64,000 nucleotides of DNA from an uncultured Mycoplasmatota bacterium (GTDB lineage: Bacteria; Bacillota_I; Bacilli_A; RF39; UBA660), in contig URBG01000002.1 of NCBI GenBank assembly GCA_900546055.1, positions 1 to 64,000 on the forward strand, written 5' to 3'. Position 1 is the stretch's first letter. Every line of letters begins with the position of its first letter. Positions 8,858 through 18,701 of the stretch are shown piece after piece. The notes under the pieces were generated by a model. The model worked only from the letters and a program-made list of their open reading frames with translations, was not told the DNA's origin and searched no databases. The position numbers were made by a program, and so were the translations under genes.

Positions 8858-11800
8858 AACTTACAATTAATTCAATTCTATTATTTTTAGAAGTATTTAC
8901 TTTTACTTCATAAGTTTTATTTCCAATCGTTGTCTTAGCTGGATTAATAGCATTAAATATATCAATCATGTTACCATAATCCCCAATATCTCCAGAAATT
9001 GTATAAACAATAATTGAATATTTTCCTTTTGATAAATTACTAATGTCAATACTACTATCAAACCAAGCGTAAGTTTTTGATAAATTATCTAAAGACGAAA
9101 CTGAATAACTGCCTTTTGAAGTACTTCCAACATCATATGAATATCTTTCAAAAGTCTCGTTATTTTCTAATATAACTTGCCTTTTTACAGAAACATTATT
9201 TGAATAATCAAGACCATAATTATATGATACACCTTTTATATGCATTTTACCATCCTCAAAAGAAATATCATCATAATCATTTATCATATTTCGATAAGTT
9301 GGTGATTCGCTTGTTGTAATTAATCCGCCATCACGAACACTTATCGTAATTGGTTTTCTTTTATCAGTCAAATCAACAAGTAAACTATACCCTTTTTTAT
9401 TGTCCTCACCACGTCTATCAATACTAGAATTTAATATATTTGAAAATAAAGCTTCAGTATAATAATCACTAGTATAACTACGCATATAAACTTGATAATC
9501 GCCTTGAGGAACATTCGATAAATCAACATTACCATTAAACCAAGCTCCACTATAATCGTAACCATTTTCCTTGCCTAAATCAAATGGAACATCGCTTGTC
9601 CATCTTGAAACAGGAACTGTATAAACGTCACCTGTAGTTTCATTTTTTAAAACCAATTCAAATGACAAATCATCATCAAAAGACTGATTAACACTTAATT
9701 GAATTAGATAGCCACTTATATTATATTGACTATTAGTGTTATCCCATTTTATTTCATTTAAATAAAATTCATTACTAGCTTCCTTAAGTACCTTTTCGAC
9801 AACATTAACTTTTATTTTCTTTGTTACCTTTTGATTAGCGCTATCCGTAACTGCATACTCTACTTCATATTCACCAATAATATTTATATCAACATTATTC
9901 TTAGTAACCTCTATTTTCTTAGTAAGATCTCCATCTTCCTTATCGGTTGCTGTTACCCCATCCATTGGATCAAACTCTCTATTTAAATAAACGGTTTTAT
10001 CACTAGCATTAATAACAGGTTTACTATTATCTACAACAGTAACTTTTATCGTCTTTGTAGTTGTTTTATTATTACTATTAGTTACTGAATAAGTAACATT
10101 GTAAGTTCCCTTCGTATTAGTATCAACAGTCTTATCATAGGTCACTTTATTAGTTATATTTCCATCAGTATCGTCAATAGCTGTTACCCCATCCATATAA
10201 TCAAATGTTGTATATTGAGAAACTTCTTTATCAGTCGCATTTATAATTGGCTCAGATGCTCCTTTAACCGTAATCTTAATAGTTTTACTAGCACTAAAAT
10301 TACTATTATCCGTTACCGTATAAGTTATATTATAAGTTCCTACCTTAGACGTATTAACAGACCCTGTATAAGTAATACGATTTGTTAAATTTCCATTTTC
10401 AGCATCAGTAGCTGTAACTCCGGCCATTGGATCAAATGATGAATTCAAAGCAATCATTTTATCTGTTGCATTTATCACTGGCTGGTTATTTGAGACATTT
10501 AAATCGCTCGTTTTAATATAACCATATTGATATGATGAACTATCGGCATATATTTTATAAAAATCTCCTACTTTATCAATTACCGTTACTGGCACATTAT
10601 AAACTTTAAACGAAGAATTACTGTTTCTAATATTGTAAATCACATTATTCGTATTAGCTTCTTTATAAACTGGTACATTGTATTTGCCATACTTAGTAAC
10701 TCCAATTGTATTGGCTTGATAATCACGTAAATTTTGATTTTTATCAGTCATAAATGCATTCCAAGCTTGTTTTTCACCCCATAACGGGTCAGAAGCATAT
10801 TTAACATTTCGACCACTGCCTTTAGTTCCAGCATGAGTTCCGAAATAATAAGAAGCACCCGCTGTCATATAACTATTTAAACCATTTTTTGCATAATCCA
10901 TAATTGAATCACGCACACTAGCATAACTACGTGCACAATCATAAGGACAACTGTCTGAAGCCCCATATCCAAAAACATTATTTTTGTCTTTCGCAATTTT
11001 ACTAGTACCATTTGAGCTCTCATTTTTGGCCGTTGCGAATGCAGATAAAGCATTCATTCCATATAAACTTTCAGCTTCTTTAAAATATTTACCTTGTCCA
11101 TATAATTTAGAACTAGTATTAGTAATTTGACTATCTAATTCAGCAGCTGTAACCTTTGAAACGGATTTATTAGGCAAAAATAAATAATAAGCATAATTAG
11201 GATTATTCGCATTCAAACTGTGTGTATAAGTATCATTACGATAATCATCTAACATTGAAGTAAGTGAATTATATAAATAAATACCGCCATCAAAACTATA
11301 ATAACGAGCCCCTACCGTTAAATAAGTAGGTGTTGGTCCCAAGTTTGTATAATCATCAGTATAGGAAGTTCCATTATGTTTTCCATAACGATGTAATAAG
11401 TTTCCTGTATCGTAGCGATAATAATAAGTGTTAAGAGAAGTACCAGATGTTTCAGTAAGCCAGTTACCATTAGCTACCCATCCTGTAGTTCCATTGTAAT
11501 TTATTTTATACCATGTATATCCGCCCGCACTTTTTTTCTCTGTGTAAGTAAATAAAGCATTTGTACAAGTAATAACCCCAACTGATTTAGATGAAGTCGA
11601 TGCACTTTCGCGTAAATTTAACCCACTAGCTGTAATATTAACGGCATTGGCTCCTAATAATGAAATTGGTATAATATTTCCAGCATTAATATCAACCCAA
11701 CCTTTAAATCCACTATACATAACTTGTACGCGAGATTCATTAGAATCAATGAAAGCCGCATCAGTCATATAAGAAGGACTTGTATAAGTATAAGCCGTGC

Positions 11801-12116
11801 TATCCCCTGCATTTTGATATAAATTAACCAAAGATGAACTTGGTTTTAATTGGAAAATTGCATATCTTGAATTAATAATTTTTCCGTTTTTATAAATAGA
11901 TGCCACGCTAGTACTAGTCGAGTTCTGAGCATTCATCGCTTTTACCGCTTCACTATATGTCGCATATGTTCCAACTGTTTTATTATTACTACTATTTGAT
12001 ACCATAACAACAGAATAAGGATTAGCTGCTGAAACAGTAAATGCCGGAATAAAACTCGGTAAAATGATCGCAAACACACACAAAATACTAATAAGTTTTT
12101 TACAAATACATTTCAT
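8856..12116 (-). CDS. Secreted glucosaminidase with SH3b and Ig-like repeats
   Basis: A secreted wall hydrolase of about 1086 residues. The signal peptide is in residues 1-32 (ILCVFAIILPSFIPAFTVSA). A bacterial SH3 domain follows at about 160-225 (LNLRESASTSSKSVGVI, GTTGWVANGNWL). An N-acetylglucosaminidase domain spans about 345-470 (ESLYGMNALSAFATAKNESS, with NNVFGYGA), likely cutting between GlcNAc and MurNAc, with the Glu of KNESS as the probable acid. A second SH3-like stretch is followed by three tandem Ig-like (DUF5011-type) repeats at about 550-775, each starting PVINAxDK or PIINATDK. The C-terminal ~300 residues hold two related beta-rich modules of unknown type. The start is the ATG at 12116 behind GAGGTGAGC; the GTG at 12125 is within the ribosome site. 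Confidence 0.85.
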   Translation of the reverse strand: MKCICKKLISILCVFAIILPSFIPAFTVSAANPYSVVMVSNSSNNKTVGTYATYSEAVKAMNAQNSTSTSVASIYKNGKIINSRYAIFQLKPSSSLVNLYQNAGDSTAYTYTSPSYMTDAAFIDSNESRVQVMYSGFKGWVDINAGNIIPISLLGANAVNITASGLNLRESASTSSKSVGVITCTNALFTYTEKKSAGGYTWYKINYNGTTGWVANGNWLTETSGTSLNTYYYRYDTGNLLHRYGKHNGTSYTDDYTNLGPTPTYLTVGARYYSFDGGIYLYNSLTSMLDDYRNDTYTHSLNANNPNYAYYLFLPNKSVSKVTAAELDSQITNTSSKLYGQGKYFKEAESLYGMNALSAFATAKNESSNGTSKIAKDKNNVFGYGASDSCPYDCARSYASVRDSIMDYAKNGLNSYMTAGASYYFGTHAGTKGSGRNVKYASDPLWGEKQAWNAFMTDKNQNLRDYQANTIGVTKYGKYNVPVYKEANTNNVIYNIRNSNSSFKVYNVPVTVIDKVGDFYKIYADSSSYQYGYIKTSDLNVSNNQPVINATDKMIALNSSFDPMAGVTATDAENGNLTNRITYTGSVNTSKVGTYNITYTVTDNSNFSASKTIKITVKGASEPIINATDKEVSQYTTFDYMDGVTAIDDTDGNITNKVTYDKTVDTNTKGTYNVTYSVTNSNNKTTTKTIKVTVVDNSKPVINASDKTVYLNREFDPMDGVTATDKEDGDLTKKIEVTKNNVDINIIGEYEVEYAVTDSANQKVTKKIKVNVVEKVLKEASNEFYLNEIKWDNTNSQYNISGYLIQLSVNQSFDDDLSFELVLKNETTGDVYTVPVSRWTSDVPFDLGKENGYDYSGAWFNGNVDLSNVPQGDYQVYMRSYTSDYYTEALFSNILNSSIDRRGEDNKKGYSLLVDLTDKRKPITISVRDGGLITTSESPTYRNMINDYDDISFEDGKMHIKGVSYNYGLDYSNNVSVKRQVILENNETFERYSYDVGSTSKGSYSVSSLDNLSKTYAWFDSSIDISNLSKGKYSIIVYTISGDIGDYGNMIDIFNAINPAKTTIGNKTYEVKVNTSKNNRIELIVS

Positions 12117-12231
12117 ATAGCTCACCTCATGTTTACTCTTATATCATAATTATAACAAAATTCTACATTAAAGTACAAGAATTAGCCATACCAACATCTT
12201 CGATTTTGTAAACAAATGACAAGTAAATTTC

Positions 12232-12260
12232 TTTACTTAAAAAGTAATGAGTGTTACAAT
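12232..12260 (+). promoter_or_regulatory. Promoter of the CDP-alcohol phosphatidyltransferase gene
   Basis: TTTACT (12232-12237), 17-bp spacer, TACAAT (12255-12260), about 28 bp before the ATG. Confidence 0.55.
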
Positions 12261-12287
12261 ATAAAGTAAAAGAAAAAGGTGACAAAA

Positions 12288-12995
12288 ATGGACAAAAATA
12301 CTTTAATCAATGATTTAAAAAATAAAAAAGCATGGATCCCCAATGGTATCACTGCATTAAGACTGTTTGGACCAATAATAATACCCAAAATGGCCTTTTC
12401 TAAAAACGTCGCAGGAACCCTTGGAGTCACAGCTCTACTAGCCTTGACTGACTTTGCTGATGGAAAAGTTGCCAGAAAATTAAATGCTGAAACAGAATTA
12501 GGCGCTAAACTAGATCCAATTATCGATAAAATATTTGCTATAGGACTATTAGGACAAGCCATACCAACAAACCCTGCCATGCTTATTCCATTAATTGGTG
12601 AAACAACAATAGGTGCTATTAATGCTACCTCTTTAATGAATGGCGGTGATCCTCGTAGCAAACAATCTGGTAGACTAAAAATGTGGCCCCTTTCTACGGC
12701 TCTTATATCTGAGTATTTAGCTATTGCTACTGACAACCCAAAGTTTAAAACTGCTGCCAATCTTTGTATAGCAGCAACAGCAATTCTAGAAGGCGTAAAT
12801 ATTTACGAATATTATAACTCATCCCGCAAAGACCAAACTATAGTAGAAAATAATGCTTCAGAAGAAACGTTCACAAAAGAAACAACACTAGAAGAACAAA
12901 CCAAAGAAAATGAAAGCCTAAAACCCGAAAATGTCATCCCAACCCAAGTAACTTACCAAAAAAGAAAATATATAAAATACAACATAAAAAAGTGA
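12288..12995 (+). CDS. CDP-alcohol phosphatidyltransferase
   Basis: A membrane phospholipid enzyme that joins a CDP-diacylglycerol phosphatidyl group to an alcohol. The family signature DGx2ARx8Gx3Dx3D is complete in the N-terminal third (DGKVARKLN ... GAKLDPIID). The first ~170 residues are membrane-embedded. The last ~60 are charged and poorly conserved (VENNASEETFTKETTLEEQT), unlike a typical PgsA (about 185 residues). The substrate is most likely glycerol-3-phosphate, but inositol or another alcohol cannot be excluded. The start is the ATG at 12288 behind AAAGGTGA, giving 235 residues. It is a single gene with its own promoter and a shared terminator. Confidence 0.88.
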   Translation: MDKNTLINDLKNKKAWIPNGITALRLFGPIIIPKMAFSKNVAGTLGVTALLALTDFADGKVARKLNAETELGAKLDPIIDKIFAIGLLGQAIPTNPAMLIPLIGETTIGAINATSLMNGGDPRSKQSGRLKMWPLSTALISEYLAIATDNPKFKTAANLCIAATAILEGVNIYEYYNSSRKDQTIVENNASEETFTKETTLEEQTKENESLKPENVIPTQVTYQKRKYIKYNIKK

Positions 12996-13015
12996 TAATT
13001 AATAAAGTTGTCAAT

Positions 13016-13047
13016 AAAAAGTAGACACTTTTTTTATGTCTACTTTT
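13016..13047. terminator. Bidirectional terminator
   Basis: The stem AAAAGTAGACA with TGTCTACTTTT encloses a T-rich loop between converging genes. Confidence 0.85.
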
Positions 13048-13077
13048 ATCTTACAACTTCAAATTAAATCACTTTTT

Positions 13078-14217
13078 TTATCCAAATAATCCTCTTTGAA
13101 AAGTCATAAATAAAATTACTCCAATATAGATAGTATATAAAATTACTCCATTTATCATTTCGAATTTCGTTGACTTATATTTTATACCAACAGCCATAGT
13201 AGCCAAAATACCACCAATTAAGCCGCCAACATGAGCCCAGTTATCAATTCCTGGCATTAAACCAATCAATAAATTGACAATTATCAGTGGAATAATTTGT
13301 GATTTTACTACGGTTTCTAAATAAAGACGATAATGATATCCAAAATATAATAATGATCCCAGTAAACCAAAGATAGCACCTGAAGCTCCTACGCTATAAC
13401 CAGTACTAAAGAATATTGAAAGCACACTGCCAGCAAGACCACTTAATAAATAAACTGCCAAGTATTTTCCTTTTCCAAGAAAACTTTCAAGTTGCATGCC
13501 AATTATATATAATGCATAACAGTTAAATACTAAATGAACTATATTAGCATGTAGAAATACACCTGTAATTAATCTAAAATACTCTCCATTTAAAATAGAA
13601 AATCTATTGACTGCTAAATCATCAGTCAATCCAAACATTGTTGTTAATAAAAACATAATAATATTAATACCAATTAAAACATAAGTAACAATTGGTTTTT
13701 TCATTGTAAAAACTTCTTCGTTCATTTTCGCCTCTCCTTCGTTCTTCGCTGCAATATCACCAGTTATTTTCATAAATAACTCCATCCCCTTTTCCTTAAA
13801 AGACATTTTTTTCATTATATCCGGAAAAGAGTCAATAATGAAATGGTATTTTTCCAGATCATTAGTTTGTGCCACTGCTGCCACATCTATTTTAGGAATA
13901 TCTTCATATTTCTCAATATTAACATTATCACCTAAATTTACAAAAATACTTAAAGTATTCATTTTAAAAGACATCGTTTTCTTTTTAATAGCTTTAGTTA
14001 ATTGTTTCGTCTTGGCTAAGTCAAATTCAAACTGTTCATTATTATGAATATAATGTGACACAATTCTAATAATTTTATAATCCTCTTCTAAATTTTCAAG
14101 CCAAATTTCTTCCTCAAGCCCTCTAATAATAACCGGACTATACTTCTTTTCTGAGATAAAATAACGAAGTAATTTCATAACTAGCTCTTCATTCTTAGGA
14201 TCTATAGCCTCGTTCAT
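13078..14217 (-). CDS. Rhomboid-family intramembrane serine protease
   Basis: The N-terminal ~170 residues are soluble and unlike known domains. Six to seven membrane segments follow. The catalytic Ser is in GASGAIFG and the His in NWAHVGG; an upstream segment carries HANIVHLVFNCYALY, the usual oxyanion-side Asn region. Rhomboids cleave membrane proteins within the bilayer; the substrate is unknown. The N-terminal cytoplasmic extension resembles that of B. subtilis GluP only in position. The ATG at 14217 is preceded by AGGAGG at six bases; a TTG at 14235 lies upstream of that site and is rejected. It overlaps the end of rluD by less than its ribosome site, so the two are co-transcribed. Confidence 0.9.
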   Translation of the reverse strand: MNEAIDPKNEELVMKLLRYFISEKKYSPVIIRGLEEEIWLENLEEDYKIIRIVSHYIHNNEQFEFDLAKTKQLTKAIKKKTMSFKMNTLSIFVNLGDNVNIEKYEDIPKIDVAAVAQTNDLEKYHFIIDSFPDIMKKMSFKEKGMELFMKITGDIAAKNEGEAKMNEEVFTMKKPIVTYVLIGINIIMFLLTTMFGLTDDLAVNRFSILNGEYFRLITGVFLHANIVHLVFNCYALYIIGMQLESFLGKGKYLAVYLLSGLAGSVLSIFFSTGYSVGASGAIFGLLGSLLYFGYHYRLYLETVVKSQIIPLIIVNLLIGLMPGIDNWAHVGGLIGGILATMAVGIKYKSTKFEMINGVILYTIYIGVILFMTFQRGLFG

Positions 14218-14227
14218 ATATAACCTC

Positions 14228-15106
14228 CTACTCAAAATAACTCATAATATTTAAAAACTTTTCTGGAAGTTCACTATCAAACTCCATATATTCACCTGTA
14301 GTTGGATGAATAAAGCCAAGTTCTTTAGCGTGCAAACATTGCCCAGAATCATCAATTAATTTACGTTTACCATAAACTGGGTCATTAACAATTGGGTGCC
14401 CAATATAATCCATATGAACTCTTATTTGATGAGTCCTACCTGTTTCCAATTTTAATTCAATTAAAGTTGCCTCATCAAACCTTTTTAAAACTTTAAAATG
14501 GGTTATTGCTTCTTTTCCATCTGGATTTATGGCCATTTTTTTACGATCAGCACTTGATCTTCCAATTGGCGCATCGATTAAACCAGTGTCATTAGGAATA
14601 ACACCCCAAACTAAAGCCACATATTTTCGGTATGTTGTCTTAGCAGCTAGCTGTTCTGCTAAAGCCTCATGAGCTTTATTATCTTTAGCAACCATTAATA
14701 GTCCAGTTGTATTAGCATCAATACGATGAACAATTCCTGGACGAAATTCACCATTTTTATCACTAAGTTTACTATGGTATAAAAGTCCATTAACTAACGT
14801 TCCATGATAATTACCAGGAGCTGGATGAACAACCACGCCATTTGCCTTATTGACAATAATAACATCTTCGTCTTCATAAACAATATCTAAATCCATTTTT
14901 TCAGGCAAAACGTCCATTGCCTCTTCAACGTGATTAACTTCAATCACATCATCTTCTTTAACAATGTATCCACCTTTTGTTTCCATACCATTTACTAAAA
15001 CTTCAGAAGCCTTAATTATTTTACTAGCATTACTTCGGCTTATATCCATGGCCTCTGCTAAAAAATTATCTAATCTAATTCCTGGGTTATTTACTTGATA
15101 CTTCAT
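14228..15106 (-). CDS. rluD: RluD-family 23S rRNA pseudouridine synthase
   Basis: Converts uridines to pseudouridine in 23S rRNA or tRNA. An S4 RNA-binding domain covers residues 10-65 (IRLDNFLAEAMDISRSNASK). The catalytic domain follows, with the motif HRIDANTTGLLMVAK containing the active-site Asp and RTHQIRVHMDYIGHPIVND near the end. At 292 residues it is close to B. subtilis YlyB. It starts 20 bp inside the 3' end of lspA, the same order as lspA-ylyB in Bacillus, so coupling of translation is likely. Which uridines it modifies cannot be read from sequence. Confidence 0.93.
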   Translation of the reverse strand: MKYQVNNPGIRLDNFLAEAMDISRSNASKIIKASEVLVNGMETKGGYIVKEDDVIEVNHVEEAMDVLPEKMDLDIVYEDEDVIIVNKANGVVVHPAPGNYHGTLVNGLLYHSKLSDKNGEFRPGIVHRIDANTTGLLMVAKDNKAHEALAEQLAAKTTYRKYVALVWGVIPNDTGLIDAPIGRSSADRKKMAINPDGKEAITHFKVLKRFDEATLIELKLETGRTHQIRVHMDYIGHPIVNDPVYGKRKLIDDSGQCLHAKELGFIHPTTGEYMEFDSELPEKFLNIMSYFE

Positions 15107-15554
15107 TTTTTTCTCCTTTTACTAGATGAATAACAATTAATGCAATCGATACCATTATACACACATCAGCTAAATTAAATACCGGAAAATTATATCCGAA
15201 AACATTAAAATCTAAATAATCAATAACATACCCTCGTACAATTCTATCTATTAAATTGCCTAAAATACCACCAATTAAAATGCCATACAAATACTCTTCT
15301 ACTTTAACTAAATCTCTACCCTTAATAAAAAAATAATAAATTAAGCATAAAGAAATAATCGAAACAACAATTAAAAATAAAGTGTTTGAACTTAAAATAC
15401 TGAAAGCCGCCCCTGTATTTTGAATCATTGTTAGCGAAAAAAAGTTAGAAATCACTTCAACACTACTACCAAACGATAATAACCAAAATAAAACATTTTT
15501 AATAACTTGGTCAATAAGTGTACATATTACTGCAATTACTAAAACTTTTTTCAT
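15087..15554 (-). CDS. lspA: Lipoprotein signal peptidase (signal peptidase II)
   Basis: An aspartyl protease of the membrane that removes signal peptides from prolipoproteins. Four hydrophobic segments are present. Both catalytic motifs are visible: GGILGNLIDRI (first Asp) and FPVFNLADVCI (second Asp). The chosen ATG at 15554 gives 155 residues and has GGTGA five bases upstream; a TTG at 15566 lies ahead of that site. It heads the operon lspA-rluD-rhomboid. Confidence 0.95.
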   Translation of the reverse strand: MKKVLVIAVICTLIDQVIKNVLFWLLSFGSSVEVISNFFSLTMIQNTGAAFSILSSNTLFLIVVSIISLCLIYYFFIKGRDLVKVEEYLYGILIGGILGNLIDRIVRGYVIDYLDFNVFGYNFPVFNLADVCIMVSIALIVIHLVKGEKNEVSSK

Positions 15555-15589
15555 TTTCTTCACCAATAATTATTATATCAAAAATTAGA

Positions 15590-15613
15590 AAAAAAAGATA
15601 GGCTATATTAAAC
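15590..15613 (-). terminator. Terminator of the sortase gene
   Basis: The imperfect hairpin TAGGTT/TAGCCTA on the minus strand is followed by eight Ts. It starts at the sortase stop codon and separates it from lspA. Confidence 0.6.
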
Positions 15614-16552
15614 CTAGCTAATTGTTCTACCCGAAGTCACTTCTGGTACCACTGGAAATTCTTGATATTTTTCTAATTGATGAGCCTGCGCAAAAACTAA
15701 AACACGATTTTCAGGATTGCTATAATCTGATGAATTAGTATAAGGGCAAGTCCAAAAACACACTATTGGTTCATCCATATTTGGTACTATTCCCGTATCA
15801 ATATCTGAACTGCCAACTATATACTCCATTTTATCATTGAAGTCTTCCTCGTCTGCATAATTACCAACCCAATTCAAAATGCTAGACGCATCGTATACCC
15901 CAGACGCAAAAATCTCCAAATTATAGTGACCATATTCATCTTTATAATCAATGCTTGGATTTTGTTCATACATTTCAATCGCCGTTCCTTTAGCTGCACT
16001 ACTATCAGTATCAGCAAAGTCCGCCAGTTTTCCAAACATTAAATCATCGGTCCCCGGAATTTCTCCAATATTATGGCCATAAATAATAATAAAGTCATCA
16101 CTTAAGCCTTCATGATTACGCCAATCTTTATAAATAGAACCAACAAGCGAAGGATTTCCATTAACATCGTGCTTAAGACCATATTCATTATCACTATACT
16201 GCTGAACCGAAAGAGTTCCATCAGCAGTAGTGAAAATTCCAGGTGCATTTATGTAAGCTTTGGTATCCCCTTCATATATCCAAGGTGACTCTGCCCAAGG
16301 TATTTCATCCGAAACATCAAAAATTTGATCGGTATCTAAAGCTACTTGTTCATTTCGATGATCATTTACATACTCACTAGCCAAACCATCACTATATGCA
16401 TAATGTCCAAGCAATACTCCAATCGCTAGTACACTAAAAACTGCAACAGTTGCCCCTGCTCTTTGGACGATTTTCCATTTTTTTTGTTTATTTAAATCCT
16501 TATAAAATTGAATATTACAAGCATCAATTGTACTAAATTCTTCCCTTGACAT
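15614..16552 (-). CDS. Class B-like sortase
   Basis: A membrane-anchored transpeptidase that links surface proteins to the wall. One membrane segment sits at about 30-50 after a cytoplasmic N-terminus. The catalytic domain shows the sortase triad: His160 (IIIYGHN), Cys269 (FWTCPY) and Arg283 (NRVLVF). The SLVGSIYKDWRN stretch and 312-residue length favour class B over class A. Likely clients are the proteins at 29820-30851 (VPNTS) and 27862-29577 (MPQTG); that pairing is inference. The ATG at 16552 follows GAGGTAATAGTG; the GTG one codon earlier is less well placed. The surface-protein genes are 11 kb away, so the sortase is probably general-purpose. Confidence 0.88.
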   Translation of the reverse strand: MSREEFSTIDACNIQFYKDLNKQKKWKIVQRAGATVAVFSVLAIGVLLGHYAYSDGLASEYVNDHRNEQVALDTDQIFDVSDEIPWAESPWIYEGDTKAYINAPGIFTTADGTLSVQQYSDNEYGLKHDVNGNPSLVGSIYKDWRNHEGLSDDFIIIYGHNIGEIPGTDDLMFGKLADFADTDSSAAKGTAIEMYEQNPSIDYKDEYGHYNLEIFASGVYDASSILNWVGNYADEEDFNDKMEYIVGSSDIDTGIVPNMDEPIVCFWTCPYTNSSDYSNPENRVLVFAQAHQLEKYQEFPVVPEVTSGRTIS

Positions 16553-16580
16553 CACTATTACCTCATCTTAAATCTAAATA

Positions 16581-16877
16581 CTATTTTCCTATCCACTCTA
16601 ATATCACTTCTTTTGGCATATAGCCAACTTTAGTGTCATAAGTTCCATCTTCCTTAAAATAAATTAAAGTAGGAACACTCATAACTCCATAACGTTTACA
16701 AAGTTCAAGATTTTCGTCAATATTAACCTTAACGATTTGAACTTTATCACTCATACTTTCAAGTTCAGGCCCAAGCATTTTACAAGGTCCACACCAAGTA
16801 GCAAAGAAATCGACTAAAACATCACCTTTAGCTACCAAACTATCAAAATTTTCCTCATTTCCTATAATTATATCCAT
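16581..16877 (-). CDS. trxA: Thioredoxin
   Basis: A small redox protein reducing cytosolic disulfides. The active site is FFATWCGPCKML, and the cis-Pro loop is MSVPTLIYF. The length of 98 residues is typical. The ATG at 16877 stands six bases behind AGGAGG; the upstream in-frame codon is inside the preceding gene. The cvpA-trxA pairing matches Bacillus, where polX and mutS2 normally lie between; they are missing here. Confidence 0.95.
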   Translation of the reverse strand: MDIIIGNEENFDSLVAKGDVLVDFFATWCGPCKMLGPELESMSDKVQIVKVNIDENLELCKRYGVMSVPTLIYFKEDGTYDTKVGYMPKEVILEWIGK

Positions 16878-16878
16878 T

Positions 16879-17598
16879 CTATTCCTCCTCATATTTTTCT
16901 ATTAATTTATCGGCTCCATCAATATGAAGCTTTCCTTTATCAATCAACTTCTGCACTGTTGTCGTTTTTACTATATCATATTTCAAAAATAAATCAAGCG
17001 CCTCCAAATTAAATTCGTTACTACTATCAGCATTTTTGTATTTTTCACTTAAATCAGCAAATTCATCAAATACTGTTAAAGACTTACTAGCAAAAGATGA
17101 TAATATCGGTGTATTTTCTAAAATTGGTTTTTGAAACTCTGAAGATTTCACAAAATCGCTACCAGCAAAATTTGGAAGAGCTAAAATATATAAAACCACA
17201 AAAACCACAATGTAATTCTTTATTAATCCAACAACTGCCCCTAATAATTTTGATGGAATACCTAAAATAATTGTTAAAGTTAAAATCTTTTCAAAAATTG
17301 TTGTTGCTAATAGCAATATTTTTAAAATAATAAGCAATATTCCAAACACTAACGCAAAAGCAATAATTTCATATACCGCAATATTTAAAACTGAAACACC
17401 TTTGATTAAACCATAAAAATCAAAAAAGGGTAAATAGTTCATCATAAATTCACTAATTGGATTTTTTAAAACAAAAGCAATTACAACTATTAATATATAA
17501 CCAACACAATTAACCAAGCTTTTCGTAAATCCCTGCTTAAATCCAATTAAAGCACCTAATAATAGAAATATTATAATACATAAATCGATTATACTCAT
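16879..17598 (-). CDS. cvpA: CvpA-family membrane protein
   Basis: Four membrane segments lie in the first ~165 residues, beginning with LCIIIFLLLGALIGFKQGF, the CvpA signature of a short helix then a Gly-rich turn. A soluble tail of about 75 residues follows. CvpA homologues affect envelope homeostasis; the molecular function is not established. The gene is next to trxA and divergent from rnhC, the arrangement seen in Bacillus. Start 17598 has GGAGG upstream. Confidence 0.88.
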   Translation of the reverse strand: MSIIDLCIIIFLLLGALIGFKQGFTKSLVNCVGYILIVVIAFVLKNPISEFMMNYLPFFDFYGLIKGVSVLNIAVYEIIAFALVFGILLIILKILLLATTIFEKILTLTIILGIPSKLLGAVVGLIKNYIVVFVVLYILALPNFAGSDFVKSSEFQKPILENTPILSSFASKSLTVFDEFADLSEKYKNADSSNEFNLEALDLFLKYDIVKTTTVQKLIDKGKLHIDGADKLIEKYEEE

Positions 17599-17665
17599 AT
17601 TATGACCTCCTATACAAATTATATTACATTCATCCTAAAAAAGAAAGCAATTACAACGGATAGTA

Positions 17666-17694
17666 TTGTGAATCTCGATTTTTTATGTTAAAAT
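17666..17694 (+). promoter_or_regulatory. rnhC promoter
   Basis: TTGTGA (17666-17671), 17-bp spacer ending in TG-T, and TAAAAT (17689-17694), with the ribosome site AGGTGA following. Confidence 0.65.
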
Positions 17695-17710
17695 GTGTAT
17701 AGGTGATAAC

Positions 17711-18682
17711 ATGGCAAAAAACGAAGTTCGTACCGTTACAGTAAAATTAAGTGACAACACGATGAGAAAAATGAATGAATACTTTGAAGACAAAAAAAGA
17801 GACGTTACGCCTCCATATGCTGTATTTCAAGCAAAAGAAGCTGATACAATGGTTACTTTATACCAATCAGGAAAAGCTGTTTTCCAAGGTATAAGTGCAG
17901 ATATAGATGCTAATATTTGGATTGAGACTGAAAAAAACTTAAACCCAAATAAAAAAGTAGAATATAAAATGGTTGATAATAATCCTAAGTCAAAACCAGC
18001 TCCTGAAGTAAAACATACTGATGGAAAACTTTATAAATGTACTTCAATTGGTTCTGATGAAGTTGGAACTGGTGATTATTTTGGGCCAATCGTAGTTACA
18101 GCAACTTATGTTACTAAAGAAGATATTCCTTTTTTAGAGTCATTAGGAGTTCGTGATTCTAAAAAAATAACCGATGAACACATTTTAAAAGTAGTTCCTG
18201 AAATTATTAAAAAAATACCATATTCTTGTATGATCTTATCAAATAGAGAATATAACGATAAATATAATGAAAAAATGAATTTAAATGCTATTAAAGCTAA
18301 CCTTCATAACAAAGTTTTATTAGACATGAATAAACAATTTAAAAAACATGATTATATTGTTGTCGATCAATTTACCGATCCATTTATTTATTATAAATAT
18401 ATTAATAATTTACCAGAAGTTCAAAGAAAAATTACTTTTGTAACAAAAGCCGAAGATAAATGTTTATCTGTTGCCTGTGGTTCTTTAATTAGCCGTTATG
18501 TCTTAATTAAAGAATTCGAAAAGCTTTCTAAGCAAATGGGGGTTAGGCTTCCAAAAGGAGCCGGACAAAAAGTCGACGAAGTTGGTGCTGAATTAATTAA
18601 AACTCATGGTATTGAAATATTAAAAGAAATTGCTAAATACAATTTCAAAAATACTGACAAAATAAAAGAATTAGCTAAATAG
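17711..18682 (+). CDS. rnhC: Ribonuclease HIII
   Basis: Degrades the RNA strand of RNA-DNA hybrids. An N-terminal TBP-like substrate-binding domain (about 1-85, MRKMNEYFEDKKRDVTPPYA) distinguishes RNase HIII from HII. The catalytic domain has the acidic residues in IGSDEVGTGDYFGP, the VRDSKK motif, Asp in YIVVDQF, and the C-terminal SRYVLI. The ATG at 17711 has AGGTGA upstream and gives 323 residues. Orientation is opposite to cvpA, as in Bacillus. Confidence 0.95.
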   Translation: MAKNEVRTVTVKLSDNTMRKMNEYFEDKKRDVTPPYAVFQAKEADTMVTLYQSGKAVFQGISADIDANIWIETEKNLNPNKKVEYKMVDNNPKSKPAPEVKHTDGKLYKCTSIGSDEVGTGDYFGPIVVTATYVTKEDIPFLESLGVRDSKKITDEHILKVVPEIIKKIPYSCMILSNREYNDKYNEKMNLNAIKANLHNKVLLDMNKQFKKHDYIVVDQFTDPFIYYKYINNLPEVQRKITFVTKAEDKCLSVACGSLISRYVLIKEFEKLSKQMGVRLPKGAGQKVDEVGAELIKTHGIEILKEIAKYNFKNTDKIKELAK

Positions 18683-18695
18683 CTAATTTTTTTTT
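18671..18695 (+). terminator. rnhC terminator
   Basis: The stem TTAGCT/AGCTAA overlaps the stop codon and is followed by nine Ts. Confidence 0.8.
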
Positions 18696-18701
18696 GCAAA
18701 T

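Noticed and set aside
12254..12760. Minus-strand 168-codon ORF across the phosphatidyltransferase gene
   Set aside because: It lies antisense to a gene with a full family signature and own promoter, and lacks a ribosome site.
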